A stretch of 64,000 nucleotides of DNA from assembly GCA_033398695.1 (NCBI GenBank), contig CM065818.1, positions 33,814,001 through 33,878,000 of the forward strand, in the 5' to 3' direction. The notes below the pieces were generated by a model. It did not search any database and had not been told where the DNA came from. It saw nothing but the letters and a program-made list of their open reading frames with translations. A program made the translations under genes and the position numbers. This DNA comes from Orobanche coerulescens (lineage: Eukaryota > Streptophyta > Magnoliopsida > Lamiales > Orobanchaceae). Below are positions 1 to 10,694 of this stretch, piece by piece; positions within the stretch are counted from its first letter, which is position 1; each line of letters begins with the position of its first letter.

Positions 1-471
1 ACGAACCTAACGATTCGAAGAATACAATCACAGACATTTCTAAACGAATATGGAATTGAAATACTCCCGAAAACCCGCCTACGATTCATGTGTATTCGTA
101 TAAAAATAACAATGAGGGCGGACTACAACCAAACCCTCTCGAAAACGCAACAAATACAAAATATACCATGAATCCGTAGGGAAACCAAGAATATCAACAA
201 GATTAAACATATTCATCATGAATTAATCAACCATACAGAACGAATCGGACGAAAAACTCGAAACCCCAAGTTTCCCAAAAATAAGGTTCTAGGAGTTGAC
301 CTCGGATTAAAGACGAAGAACACGAATAGATGTTGATAATATACTCCAAAAACTCGAGGAAGGTGATGGCTCGGAGTTACAAAGCTTCAAATCGCCCGAA
401 AATGCCAAGAAATCGCCTTGGAGTCGGAGGGGAGAGGAGGAGAAGTGAAAAATGACTGAAATCAGTCAACC

Positions 472-491
472 CCTGGGTATATAAACCCAGG
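472..491 (-). promoter_or_regulatory. TATA box inside an inverted repeat, LTR A
   Basis: Arms CCTGGGT (472-478) and ACCCAGG (485-491) are perfect reverse complements around a 6-base AT loop that contains the TATA box. The nearest palindrome of the upstream array begins about 12 bp away. The layout matches the TATA boxes of array E, although the arm sequences differ. Confidence 0.7.
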
Positions 492-496
492 CCGAG

Positions 497-648
497 TTAC
501 ATACGTTAGCCATAGGTAGCTAACGTATGTTAGCTTGTTAACATGCGTAAGCCCTCCCATCTTAAGTACGTAATGCAATAGGCAGGACCGCCTGTCCAAT
601 TTCCTACATACCATTACGTACGTAACAGCATATGGTTAACGTACGTAA
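497..648 (-). promoter_or_regulatory. Palindrome array (tetrad + pair) in U3 of LTR A
   Basis: Six 11-12 bp sites resembling TTACGTACGTAA start at 497, 521, 539, 563, 614 and 637. Spacings are 24, 18, 24, 51 and 23 bp. The first four form the TATA-proximal tetrad with the same 23-18-23 type spacing seen in LTRs C and F. Likely promoter or enhancer sites; no binding protein is known from this sequence. Confidence 0.7.
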
Positions 649-1176
649 TGTCCCTTACTGAGGAGTACAGGCCGCTACCAACAGGCAAGGAAAGAACCGA
701 AAAATCGAAATGTAATGGTGAACAAAACATGAGGGTATGAACGTAAAGGATTCGAGGCGACGAACCTAAGTGTTGAAGGAAAACATATTCCCGACTACCC
801 GAAGGATCGGAAAACAACAACAAACGTAATTATCCCAAAACTTTGGGAAATTACAAAATGTCCCAAAACATCCGAAATGTACGATACATGGTCGAAACAC
901 AAAACAAAAGCTCACAACACGCATAATAACATGAGATGGATCTTCGGCAACCCCGAAACGGCGGTTCCGAACGACGATTTACGAGAATACAAGAAATAGC
1001 GATGAAAATGACATAAAACACCGAATCGAGTAAAACGAGTCCGAAACAAGCTCGAACGACAAGAAGTCCAATATTAAATATTCTCGAAATGTCAATACGG
1101 TTACAAACGAGTTGCTAAAAATGAAAATACACCAAATATGAGAATATCGGGAAAAAGAAAAAATACGGATATTACA

Positions 1177-1197
1177 TTCTACCCCTCTAAAAATAAG
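1177..1197 (-). promoter_or_regulatory. Polypurine tract of element A
   Basis: On the minus strand an A/G-rich run including AGAGGGGTAGAA ends exactly at the LTR start (TGTAATATCC). This is the expected primer site for plus-strand DNA synthesis. Just upstream lies a stem-loop, AAGTTTCG-GGA-CGAAACTT. Confidence 0.8.
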
Positions 1198-1211
1198 TTT
1201 CGTCCCGAAAC

Positions 1212-2850
1212 TTAAGAAAAAAACAACTCAGGGTACCTAACACGCATGGTATCCTCAGTTTCCCAAGTTGTCTCCTCGACACCATGCCTCGACCACTGCA
1301 TTTTGACCAAGGGAATGGTCTTATGACTCAGTCACTTCTCACGGTGCTCCAAAATCTTCAAGGGACGCTCCTCGAAGGTAATGTCCTCGACAATATCGAT
1401 CCTACCATAATCGATGACATGACTAGGATCCGGGACATATTTCCTCAGTTGGGAAACATGGAAAATGCTATGAACATGGCTCAAGGATGGGGGCAACACC
1501 AAACGGTAAGCCAATTCGCCAACTCTCTCAAGAATCTCGAAAGGTCCAATAAATCTAGGACTCAACTTCCCTTTCTTCCCGAAATGGAAAACTCCTCTCG
1601 TCGGCGACACCTTTAGTAAAATGTGGTATCCCACCTCGAATTCCAAAGGTCGACGACGGATGTCGGCATATGACTTCTGTCGACTCTGAGTAGTCAAAAT
1701 CCGTTCCCGAATCAATTCCACCTTCCGCCTCGTCTCTAAAGCGATATACGGTTTGGTCCCAACCAAATCAGATGCCTCATTCCAACAAATCGGCGATCGA
1801 CATCGCCGCCCATAAAGTGCCTCATATGGTGCCATCTGAATTGACGCGTGACAACTATTGTTGTACGTGAATTCGATCAATGACAAATGCTCCTCCCAGT
1901 CACTACTCCAGTCGAGAGCACAAGCACGCAACATATCCTCGAACGTTTGGATGGTGCGCTCCGACTGTCCATCCGACTGAGGATGAAAAGAGGTACTCAA
2001 ACGTAACCAAGTACCCAACGCCTTATGCACTGCCTGCCAAAAGTGTGATACAAAACGGCCATCCTGATCCAAGATAATAAACTTTGGAGTACCGTGGAGT
2101 CTCAATCTGCGCAATAAACACACTACCCAACCTCTCCGGGCCCCAAGTATCCTTGATGCCCAGAAAATATGCCGACTTGGTCAGACGATCAAAAATCTCT
2201 CAAACCATATTCATGCCCAATTTCGATCTCGGCAAACTCGTAATGAAGTCCATCGATATATCTTCCCATTTCGATTCCGGAATGAGAAGTGACTGCAATA
2301 ACCCAGCTGGTCGCTGATGCTCGATTTTGACCTACTGACAAGTCAAGCATCTTGCTACAAATTGTGCGACCTCTTTCTTCATGTCATTCCACCAGAAATT
2401 CCTTCTCAAGTCCGTGTACATCTTACTCGAACCAGGATGAACGGAGTAAGGCGTAGCATGGGCCTCACGCAAAATGCCCTGTCTCAGCTCCGAGTCGTTC
2501 GATACATTCAGCCGACTCTGAAATCTTAGTACACCATCTTCATGAATTAAAAACCCGGGAGACTTTACTTTAAGAACATTCTCTCGGATTTGGATAATCA
2601 TCGGATCCTCTAGCTGCTTCAGTTTAATTTCATCGATCAGAGATGACAAAATCTCTAAAGCACAGAGTTGCCCAACGGCTCCCGACAACAAAATCTCAAC
2701 ACTCAACTCAATAAAATCCCGCTGAAGCTTATATTGAGACGTAAGGATCTCAAGTGTCCGCAACGAGACCGGTTTCTGACTCAAGGCGTCGGCCACAACG
2801 TTCGCCTTGCCCGGATGATAAAGGATTTCGAGATCATAATCCTTAATCAA
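1212..2850 (-). pseudogene. Integrase with chromodomain-type tail, element A
   Basis: Read from 2850 downward, it begins with the end of RNase H (a VVADALS motif), then an H2C2 zinc-binding module (HATPYSVHPG, then CLTCQ near 2335), then a DDE core: first Asp in FDRLTKSA near 2150-2190, second in LDQDGRFVSHFWQ near 2060, and Glu in GQSERTIQT near 1960. A GPF-type module (FIGPFEILERVGELAYRL, near 1470) follows. The tail, with IPLVKMQWSRHG and WETED, is the degenerate chromodomain of Tekay-type elements and ends at a TAA at 1212-1214. A stop near the first Asp and frameshifts near 2330 and 1335 break it. The catalytic residues themselves are still visible. Confidence 0.88.
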
Positions 2851-3374
2851 CTATAACCACCTCTTCTGCCTCATATTCAACTCCCGTTGAGTAAATATGT
2901 ATTTCAGACTTTTATGATCAGTAAAAATCTAACATGCAGAGCCAAAAAGATAGTGACGCCAAATCTTGAGTGCAAAAACAACTGCCGCTAACTACAAATT
3001 GTGAGTAAGGTAATTGAGCTCATACGACCTCAACTGTCTCAACGCAAATGCAATAGTCTTGTCATGCTGCTTCAACACGAATCCAAGACCCTGACCCGAA
3101 GCATCGCTATAAATGGCAGAACCCTCGTTGCCACACGGCAAACGCCTCTTCAACTCCTCAAAACTCGACTGCCTCTCATCATTCTAGACGAACTTCTCGG
3201 ACTTTTGGAGCAACTGTGTAAGTGGCCGAGCTAGTTTCGAGAAACCCTTGAAGAACCTACGGTAGTAGCCAGCTAAACCCAAGAAACTACGGACCTCCTT
3301 CACGTTCTGAGGCGGTGCCCAGTCTAACACTGCCTCAACCTTCTGCGGATACACACGGACCCCCTAGGCTGAAA
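2851..3374 (-). pseudogene. RT thumb/connection and RNase H, element A
   Basis: Decayed reading frame between RT and integrase. Recognisable pieces are [14 protein letters not shown] (end of RT, around 3270), YSDASGQGLGFVL (first catalytic Asp of RNase H, around 3110), [14 protein letters not shown] (around 2970) and [11 protein letters not shown] (around 2910). The usual THDLE motif reads THNL followed by a stop, so the catalytic Glu is lost. Several stops are present. RNase H would remove the RNA strand during reverse transcription. Confidence 0.8.
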
Positions 3375-3959
3375 TCAGTGACCTAGAAATATCACTTCCT
3401 TTAGCCAGAACTCACATTTCGAGAACTTTGCATAGAGTTGCTCGATCCTCAAAATGTCTAACACTACTCGGAAATGATGCGCCTGTTCCTTCTCGTTCCT
3501 CGAATAAATAAGGATATCGTCAATGAAGATGATGACACACTTATCCAAATACTCAATAAAGACCTTGTTCATCAACTGCATGAACACCGCCGGCGCATTA
3601 GTTAACCCAAAAGGCATAACTACAAACTCATAGTGTCCGTATCTCGTCCGAAAAGCTGTTCTCGGCACGTCGGATTCTTTCACCCGAAGCTGATAGTACC
3701 CTGATCTCAAGTCAATATTCGAGAATACCACATTTCCCTACAACTGATCGAACAAGTCATAAATCCTCGGTAGAGGATACTTGTTCTTGATGGTCACCTT
3801 GTTTAGCTCGCGATAGTCGATACACAAACGCAGTGAACCATCCTTTTTCCGAACAAACAAAACCGGTGTGCCCCAAGGCGAAGCGCTCGGTAGAATATAC
3901 CCCGACTCAAGAAGCTCGCTCAACTGCTTCTTTAACTCGGCCATCTCTGAAGGTGCCAT
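3375..3959 (-). pseudogene. Reverse transcriptase, element A
   Basis: Two in-line pieces (3959-3738 and 3731-3375) separated by a stop. The first has [33 protein letters not shown] and the KYPLPRI motif. The second has [14 protein letters not shown], the [10 protein letters not shown] motif and the catalytic FIDDILIYS (the YXDD box, here FIDD as usual in Ty3-gypsy), then FSKCEFW. It would have copied element RNA to DNA in cytoplasmic particles. Best match by eye is Tekay/Del. Few lesions, so decay is moderate. Confidence 0.93.
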
Positions 3960-4570
3960 GCGATATAGTGCCTTCGAAATCGGAGCCGCACCTTGATAAC
4001 AAACTCTACCTCACGGTCTGGCGGCAACCCCAGTAACTCGTCAGGAAAGACGTCAGGAAACTCACTAACAACTGGAATCGATGAAAGCTCGACTCCACCA
4101 CTCTCCGCCTTCAAGGCGTAGCACCAATAACTAGTACACCCCTTCCGCAGGAGTCTCATCGCCTTCAAAGCATTAATAACGAACTTCTGGTTTCCCCTCT
4201 TTCGCCCTGCGAAAGAGTGCTCGGTGCCGTCCTCGGCTAACATAGTGATGATTCTCGTATGGTAGTTCATGCTTGCACCATGCCGCTCAATCCAATCATC
4301 CCCGAGAATTAAATCCTCACCCTTAATTCCCACAACAATAAGATTAGAGGGCCAAGCCCTCTCACAAATAAGCACAGAACAACCTCGAACCTCCTGATCA
4401 CCAACGATCCTATCACCGCTAGGAAGCTTAACGATGAAAGGCTCACAAGGCGTCAAACAGTCGAGACTCAAACGACACACACTCCAGAGATATGAATGAA
4501 TGTGTAGCACCAGAATCGAAAATCACACTGACAAGATGAGAATGAATATGAACGGTACATGTCGCCACAG
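3960..4570 (-). pseudogene. Retropepsin-like aspartic protease, element A
   Basis: Minus-strand frame with FDSGATHSFI near 4530-4500 (the catalytic DSGA of retropepsins), then CEPFIVKLPSGDRIVG, LIVVGIKGEDLILGDDWI (flap/helix region) and a linker with [22 protein letters not shown] that leads to RT. The Asp-Ser-Gly-Ala signature is intact. A frameshift near 3980 separates it from RT, and another near 4510 separates the catalytic motif from most of the domain. It would cut the gag-pol polyprotein. Confidence 0.85.
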
Positions 4571-4769
4571 TAGCCGTTGGATCATCGGCCCTCCTCATCT
4601 CATAGACACGCGGGTGGGCAGAGCCAACACTAGAAGCTCCTCCTCTAGCAAGCTGACCCCGACCTCTCCCTCGGCTGGCACTCGGTGGAGACTGTGGAGA
4701 AAATGAGCCCTAATTCACACTCGGCTCCCTAGGCACTGGATGAGAAGAATGGGCACCGCGAACCTGTCT

Positions 4770-5806
4770 GATCTGTTCACAAAAGGAAGCCTTGTAGCCC
4801 GACTGGCAACAAGTATGACAAGTCAACTGCAAACGAGGACACTCCCGGTTCTTATGGCCCGAAAGCTATAGTTTAAGCATATGAGTTCACGAATGGAGGT
4901 TCTAGCAGCACCTCGATAACTCCCAGAAAAATGAGCCGAACCGCCGGCAGGGACATTCGCAGACTGAGATTTCTTCTGGCCTCCGACCTTGTGACCAGAA
5001 AAATTTCCGGCGGACTTCTGCTTCTTGCTCTCACGAGCCGCTTCACTGGCCGTCACCGACATATCATACGCAAGAGCCCTACTCTGATAATCCTTCAAAG
5101 TGGTGCAGACGAGCCCAGACATATAGTCTCGAATTGACAGTTTCATCCGTCTGGAAAAGTGAAAAATTTTGTCGCTCTCCTCGACAACTTGGGTCTTCAC
5201 GTAGCCCAAATCCTTGTTGAAATTGGCAATAGCTTGAGAAACAGCAATATCCCGAGGCTGAGCATCATAAAAGGCATGAACTCGAGCCTGTCTAACCGGC
5301 CACAGGTAATATACAGTCTCCATTAGGTCCTTGAAATCCGCCCACGAAGCAACGTGGTCCTTAGGCCCAACAGCCTCCCACCAGTCAGTAGCGTCCCCAG
5401 TGAGAAAGTACTGGGCAATAGGGACCTTGCGGTTCTCGGGACAGTTGGTGGCAACAAAGACTTTAGATATCTCCTTGATCCATCCCTCCCAGCCAATCGG
5501 GTCTGAAGCTCCCGAAAACTGAGGAGGAAGCATCTTGATGACATCCTGAAGCCAACGATCTGCTCCACCCCGATTAGCGTGGAGCGAATTCGGGTTCTGA
5601 ACCGCCTGAACTATCACCGCCATTTAGTTCACCATTTGTTGCATAACAGCCGCAACACCAAGGTCGGTGTCATATTGAGAAGAAGCATGGCTATGACGGT
5701 CACCGGTGCTGCCGGCTCCCGAAGAATGCGACATGGCCGTCCCACCGGCTGCCCCACATCCCCGGCCGCATCCAGGGCCACGACCACGGCCTCTTCCAGC
5801 ATCCAT
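4770..5806 (-). pseudogene. Gag of element A
   Basis: Gag starts at the ATG at 5806 (MDAGRGRGRG, a basic RG-rich N-terminus). That ATG is preceded directly by an acceptor-like CAG/T. Capsid motifs include MLPPQFSGASDPIGWEGW, ATDWWEAVGPKDH and FSRRMKLSIRDYMSGLVC, all homologous to the gags of D, C and E in this window. A single in-frame TAG at 5626-5624 interrupts it. A frameshift near 4860-4880 moves the C-terminal zinc knuckles out of frame: one is partial, and one reads CHTCCQSGYKASFC with Tyr in place of His. It would form the virus-like particle shell and bind RNA. Confidence 0.88.
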
Positions 5807-6030
5807 ACTGGTGTTAAAAGGTGGCAAAAAGCAACTTGATGATAAGTAAGAGAGGAAAAACAACCACAGTTCAAGAAACGGAAATACGGTCCGAGAAAAC
5901 AAGGAATCGAGTAAGGAAAACCTACAAACACTCGAAGTACCGAGATGCTGGCAGCGGTGTGACAATGTGCAAAAACAAAACACAACTAGACCCAAATAAC
6001 CGACAAGCCTAGGTATCCATAAACCCGATC

Positions 6031-6040
6031 TCCGATACCA
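6031..6040 (-). promoter_or_regulatory. Primer binding site of element A
   Basis: The minus strand reads TGGTATCGGA, four bases after the LTR end. It resembles the initiator-tRNA-Met site (TGGTATCAGAGC) common in Ty3-gypsy elements. It fixes the LTR boundary at 6045. Confidence 0.75.
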
Positions 6041-6044
6041 TTTC

Positions 6045-6694
6045 TATAACAACCCGAGATATTTGAAGTATATTACAGCGCCATGGATCCCTACGTGGGA
6101 CCCACCAGGATAAAACAAGAAAACACCACTCGACTAGCCGTCTCGGTTAGTGAGGAAACATACATTAACTATACAACAAATAACAACACGCCCGGAGCAA
6201 CCGGCGTAATAAACATCAATCGACAAATATAGTAGCTTCAATGAATTACAATCACAATTCGAAGAGAAAAGCCTAAGTACTCACGAGTATAATCTATAAG
6301 TTTAGAAGTAAACAATAACCATGATGAAAGAAACAACGGAAGTAAAGAACTCAAATGCACATGTCAACGACCCTGGCCAGCATCCTCATACTGTCCCAAT
6401 GCCCGCTCCTCTGGCTGAGCATAACTTGAAATCCATAACAAGAATTTCCCCAAAACAGGTCCCCAAAGGGGTTAGCAATTACGCTAGTACAAGTAATCAA
6501 GGCAAACCAATTGCTTACACATTTCATAGTATAATGCATCAAATTCATTTCAAAACCAAAACCAGACATGTCTTTTTCGGAAACAAACAGTCAATCAATT
6601 TGCCTTGGGGACAGGGCTATACCATTGATCCCGCTCGAGGCCTCTAAGGACCCTCTCGAGGCCATATTATAAAACAAATCACGCACGCGTATCG
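6045..6694 (-). repeat. 5' LTR of element A (3' part only)
   Basis: U5-side part of an LTR, with GGGGTTAGCAATT near 6465 and a GAGGCCTCTAAGGACC motif near 6635 that recur in LTRs B and E. It stops at the start of the Athila-like LTR (6695). The U3 half of this LTR is not found on the other side of the Athila element, so it was probably deleted. No gene; the frames in it are chance. Confidence 0.7.
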
Positions 6695-6862
6695 TGTTAG
6701 GCGTATTTTTTTACGCTTATTTATCATTATTTAGTATTATTTTGGCGAGTAAAATTTCATAAATTAGCTTTTAATGTCTTATTCTTGTATGTTTGACAGG
6801 AGATTGTAGTCTGGAAGCTAAAACGAGGCAAAACGGGTGAAAACGGTGAATTTTGGCCGTGG

Positions 6863-7036
6863 GCCGCGGCACAAGGCAACCGGGCCGCGGCACAGGAAGG
6901 CACCCAGCGACCCCTGAGCAATCTGTACTCTGAGCCGCGGCACAAATTTGGTGAGCCGCGGCCCAGATGAATTAAAAGGCGCCCAGGCGTCCAGGTGAAG
7001 ACCGTGTGCCGCGGCACAGATTAAGTGAGCCGCGGC
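6863..7036 (+). promoter_or_regulatory. Paired GCCGCGGC palindromes in U3, 21-bp spacing
   Basis: Six perfect 8-bp palindromes start at 6863, 6884, 6934, 6955, 7008 and 7029, often within GTGCCGCGGCAC or close variants. They form three pairs, each exactly 21 bp apart, and pairs repeat every 71-74 bp. The array ends about 100 bp before the TATA box. The phasing fits two helical turns. Confidence 0.8.
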
Positions 7037-7134
7037 ACACGAGGCGGTTTTGGTGTGCTCCGCGCGGATTTGGGCCGTTTTGAAGCCAGTTCTCGACCTA
7101 CTCACACGGACGCGATTTGGAGACTGTTGAGAGC

Positions 7135-7140
7135 TATAAA
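7135..7140 (+). promoter_or_regulatory. TATA box of the Athila-like LTR
   Basis: GCTATAAATAAGG lies about 440 bp into the LTR, downstream of the palindrome array, as expected for the U3/R promoter. Confidence 0.6.
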
Positions 7141-8026
7141 TAAGGGTTTAAGACCCTAATTAATCATCTTGGAAGCTTGGGAAAAAAGAGGATCACAGAA
7201 GATTATCGCAGACGAGAGAAGCATAAGACATCAAGGGCAGAGGGCGGAAGCCAGAAGAATGGAGGAATCCGAGCTCTTCATCTGCGTTTGATTTTCATGC
7301 TTTTATTTATTAATTCTGTATTTTCATTATTTACCATGTCAGGCTAAAACCCTTAATCTAGGATTTTTATGAAACCTTTGTTTCGATGGATTTGCTTGAG
7401 ATTATCTATTTAATTCCCTTTTTGTTGAGTTTTCCCAATCGTGTTTAATGCTTTCAATTATCTGGCCAATAGTTGTATTATTTTAATCATTCAATTCGAA
7501 TCGGGAGAGGAGAGTTGGTGAGGAACTATTGGTGAGGACCATTTTATCTTGTGAGATAGGAATATACTCATAGGAACTACGTGGCCTTTTGGAGATTTTA
7601 TGCTTTTTGCCTATTGACGAATTAATTCACCTAGGGATAGAGTGCGTTATTCGCCTTTAGAAAAATCTATTGACCTCGGGAGAGGCGGTAGAGTATATTA
7701 GCAATCTTCGCCTTCAATAAATTGGTAAAATCATTAACTTCAGATAATCGAGAGTAAATTCGGATAAACCGAGGTGGATTCAGAATCCTAGACTTATTCA
7801 TCATTTGATTCTCTTTCTTCAAGCGATCGTTTTTACTGTTTAGTCTTTTATTAATTCTTTTAGTAATTAATTGCAAACCCAAAAATTCGATTGTTCAAAT
7901 AAAACTAGAATACATAAAAATCGATAATTAGTGATTCAGTCCTCATGGGAACGATACTCACTCATCACTTTATTACTCATATACGATAACGTGCACTTGC
8001 GTTCAAGAAATATCGCAACAAGTTTT

Positions 8027-8044
8027 TGGCGCCGTTGCCGGGGA
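8027..8044 (+). promoter_or_regulatory. Primer binding site, tRNA-Asp type
   Basis: TGGCGCCGTTGCCGGGGA is the usual Athila-lineage primer site, complementary to the 3' end of tRNA-Asp. It lies just inside the LTR end at 8020. Confidence 0.9.
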
Positions 8045-8171
8045 CTGAAATTTTTGCTAATATCGATTTTATTATTTCTATTCTTAGTTTGAACGTTTTT
8101 ATTTACTTATTTTCGTGTATTTAATTTTATTTATTCATTTGTTTTCCTTTCAGGAAGTTTTCGGGTAGTGT

Positions 8172-9842
8172 ATGAGAAAACTCGTTAACAAAGGCCTACT
8201 ACCTTTGAATACCGAACTCGAGCGCACTCTTAGGAGAAAGAAGAAGGAGAAACGAGAGCTACCGACAACAGTCACTATGGCTGAAAATATCGAAATTCAA
8301 GGAGGAGATAACCATGTGCAGCAAGTTCAACCGGCACTGGCTCTTCGAGATTATGCTATGCCGCAGATCAACGCGAACTTTTCGGGGATTCGGCGTCCAA
8401 CAATCCAAGCCAACAATTTCGAAATCAAGCCTGCGATCATTCAGATGGTGCAGGCTAGCCAGTTTTGTGGATTGCCGAACGATGACCCCAACACATATAT
8501 TGCTTCTTTTCTCAAGACTTGTGACACGTTCAAGAACAATGGTGTCACCGACGATGCTATCCGTTTACGGCTTTTCCCTTTCTCTTTGAGGGATAAAGCG
8601 AAATTTTGGCTAAATTCCTTACCACCGGGCTCGATCACGACATGGGCAGAGTTAGCGCAAGCCTTCCTTGCTAAATTCTTCCCACCTTCTAAGACGGCGA
8701 GTCTGAGAAACGAGATCACTACCTTTGTTCAGTATGATATGGAATCGCTTCACGAGGCGTGGGAGCGATTCAAAGATTTGTTAAGGAGATGCCCACATCA
8801 CGGCCTTCCGGACTGGCTTCAGATTCAGACATTCTACAATGGTTTGAGTGCTTCCACACGCACTCTCGTGGATGCAGCAGCCGGTGGAGCTTTGATGGGA
8901 AAGACGATGGCTGAAGCACACTCGTTGTTGGAAGCTATGGCCGCTAATGCTTATCAATGGCCATCCGAACGAATGACGCCGAAGCGTGTTATGGAAATTT
9001 CGAGTAATGACCCGATATCTACATTGTCAGCTCAAGTCGCCGCCTTGACTCAGCAACTTCAAGCATTTTCACATGCTCCTTCCCCCGTCACCATTGAGTC
9101 TTGTAATTGGTGTAATGGATCCCATCCCAGCGCGGAGTGCCAAGTTAGAAACCCGTTCGAGCAGCCCCAAATTGAACAAGCTCAGTTCGTAGGAAACGGA
9201 AACCGGCAAAATAATCCGTACTCCATCACGTATAATCCGGGATGGCGTAATCATCCCAACTTCTCATGGAGAAACGGACAGAACTCGAACCAACCTCCGT
9301 TCACTCAAAACCAACAGCAGCTTCCTCCCGCTCCAAAAGTTTCTCTCGAGGAAGCAATTGCGAAATTGGCAGCGAATACGAGTCAATTCATGACCCGTAC
9401 TGAAGCAACATTGCAAAATCATTCTGCCTCCATTCGCAACTTGGAAGTCCAGCTGGGCCAGATTGCTAATGTGTTGACAGCCCGACCGAAGGGAGCATTG
9501 CCAAGTACGACCGAGACAAATCCTAGAGAAAGTCTAAATGCGATCAGTTTGAGAAGCGGGAAGGAGGTGTGTGACCAGCCCGAGAGAAGTGAAAAGAGAA
9601 GTGAAATTGAGGAGAAGAAAAATTTAGCGACGGAGGAATCACAAGATTGGAGACCCTCGATAACGTTTCCGGATAACCCGAAGGCATATGTGCCACCCGT
9701 CCCGTTTCCGCAGAGATTACAACAGAAAAAGGCGGACAAGCAATTCTCTAAGTTCCTCGACGTGTTCAAGAAGCTTCATATTAACATTCCATTTGCCGAC
9801 GCGTTGGAACAAATTTCAAGCTACGTTAAATTCATGAAATAG
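8172..9842 (+). CDS. Athila-type Gag
   Basis: Open frame of 556 residues. The start at 8172 gives MRKLVNKG; a second Met at 8277 (MAENIEIQGG) is an alternative start. The capsid (Retrotrans_gag) region is clear at about residues 90-270: FKNNGVTDDAIRLRLFPFSL, AKFWLNSLPPGSITTW, FFPPSKTASLRNEIT, AWERFKDLLRRCPHHGLP and FYNGLSASTRT, typical of Athila gag. A zinc-finger-like CNWCNGSHPSAEC is near residue 320. The frame ends at a TAG, after which the same frame goes on into protease, so this stop is either a lesion or a readthrough point. Upstream, a pyrimidine-rich tract ending in CAG (near 8153) looks like a splice acceptor. The long intact frame suggests a fairly young insertion. Confidence 0.9.
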   Translation: MRKLVNKGLLPLNTELERTLRRKKKEKRELPTTVTMAENIEIQGGDNHVQQVQPALALRDYAMPQINANFSGIRRPTIQANNFEIKPAIIQMVQASQFCGLPNDDPNTYIASFLKTCDTFKNNGVTDDAIRLRLFPFSLRDKAKFWLNSLPPGSITTWAELAQAFLAKFFPPSKTASLRNEITTFVQYDMESLHEAWERFKDLLRRCPHHGLPDWLQIQTFYNGLSASTRTLVDAAAGGALMGKTMAEAHSLLEAMAANAYQWPSERMTPKRVMEISSNDPISTLSAQVAALTQQLQAFSHAPSPVTIESCNWCNGSHPSAECQVRNPFEQPQIEQAQFVGNGNRQNNPYSITYNPGWRNHPNFSWRNGQNSNQPPFTQNQQQLPPAPKVSLEEAIAKLAANTSQFMTRTEATLQNHSASIRNLEVQLGQIANVLTARPKGALPSTTETNPRESLNAISLRSGKEVCDQPERSEKRSEIEEKKNLATEESQDWRPSITFPDNPKAYVPPVPFPQRLQQKKADKQFSKFLDVFKKLHINIPFADALEQISSYVKFMK

Positions 9843-10694
9843 ATCTTGTCAAAGAAAAGAAAACTCGAGGAGTTTGAGACAGTCGCCTTGACGAAGGAGT
9901 GCAGCGCGATTCTTCAGAAGAAGCTTCCACCAAAATTAAAAGATCCGGGAAGTTTCAACATACCGTGCACCATGGGGAATCTCTCTTTTAATAAGGCGTT
10001 GTGCGATCTCGGTGCTAGCGTTAACCTCATGCCTCTGTCTATTTTCAAAAAGCTGTGAATTGGAGAAGCAAAGCCGACGACGGTCTCCTTGCAATTAGCG
10101 GATCGATCTATTAAGTATCCAAGGGGAGTGATTGAGGACGTGTTAGTAAAAGTGGATAAATTTATCTTTCCAGCGGATTTCATTGTTCTCGACATGGAGG
10201 AAGATCAAGATATCCCGATTATCTTGGGACGACCATTTTTAGCGACCGGCCGAACTCTTATAGACGTGGAAAAAGGGGAATTAACACTGCGGGTTCAAGA
10301 CGAGCATGTTACGTTCCAAGTGTTCAAATCCTTTTCATGTCCGGGAGGTGTTGATAAGAGCTCACAAAGTGAAAGTGTGGAGGCCGTTGTGAAAGAAAGA
10401 CACCGAAAAAATCGTCGTTCGAAAAACTCAGATTTCGTTTCAGATGGTCCAACTTTTAAGAAAGATGTAGAACGAGTCGCATTTCTCAAGCATGTGAACA
10501 TGCAATCATCGCCATCTGACCAGCCACAATCAGAAAAATCTGCTGCTGTCATAAGTTTGTTCGTGAAAGAGGAAAATAAACTGGAAGTCAAACGGACGTC
10601 TAGTCGTGAGAAAAACGGGTGTTTCAGGAATTGTTCTCGTCAAAACCTTTCCGCAACCAACATTGGGTGTCCGAACCGAAAATCGAATCGTTAA
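9843..10694 (+). pseudogene. Athila-type protease and linker
   Basis: Continues the gag frame after the TAG. LPPKLKDPGSFNIPC, CDLGASVNLMPLSIF (the Athila active site, with DLGA in place of DSGA/DTGA) and IPIILGRPFLATGRT are clear protease motifs. A TGA at 10056-10058 interrupts between the active site and the flap. After about 10330 the frame runs into a Lys/Ser-rich linker and stops at 10692-10694. No RT follows, so the rest of pol is deleted. Confidence 0.85.

Larger units (their letters stand above)
1..1176 (-). repeat. 3' LTR of element A (partial)
   Basis: The LTR begins (minus strand) with TGTAATATCC directly after the polypurine tract and is cut by the window edge. Its U3 holds a TATA box near 479-484 and a cluster of ACGTACGT-type palindromes at 497-648. 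It carries no gene; short ORFs here are chance frames. Confidence 0.85.
1..6694 (-). mobile_element. Element A: Tekay/Del-like Ty3-gypsy chromovirus, decayed
   Basis: Minus-strand LTR retrotransposon. In transcription order it shows a truncated 5' LTR (6694-6045), a primer site (6040-6031), gag, protease, reverse transcriptase, RNase H, integrase with a chromodomain-type tail, a polypurine tract (1197-1177) and a 3' LTR (1176-1, running off the window). The order PR-RT-RH-IN and the C-terminal tail place it with Tekay/Del chromoviruses. All coding parts have stops or frameshifts, so it is not autonomous now. On the right it abuts an Athila-like element, and the rest of its 5' LTR is missing beyond that point. 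This suggests a deletion after insertion. Confidence 0.9.
6695..8020 (+). repeat. 5' LTR of the Athila-like element
   Basis: Starts TGTTAGGCGT and ends GCAACA, so the ends are the inverted repeat TGTT/AACA. The primer site follows within seven bases. Length 1326 bp. The TATA box is at 7135-7140 (TATAAA), preceded by a GCCGCGGC palindrome array. No gene. Confidence 0.85.

Noticed and set aside
10089..10694. Envelope-like gene in the Athila element
   Set aside because: Some Athila relatives carry one, but this frame is protease plus linker; there is no signal peptide or membrane segment pattern.
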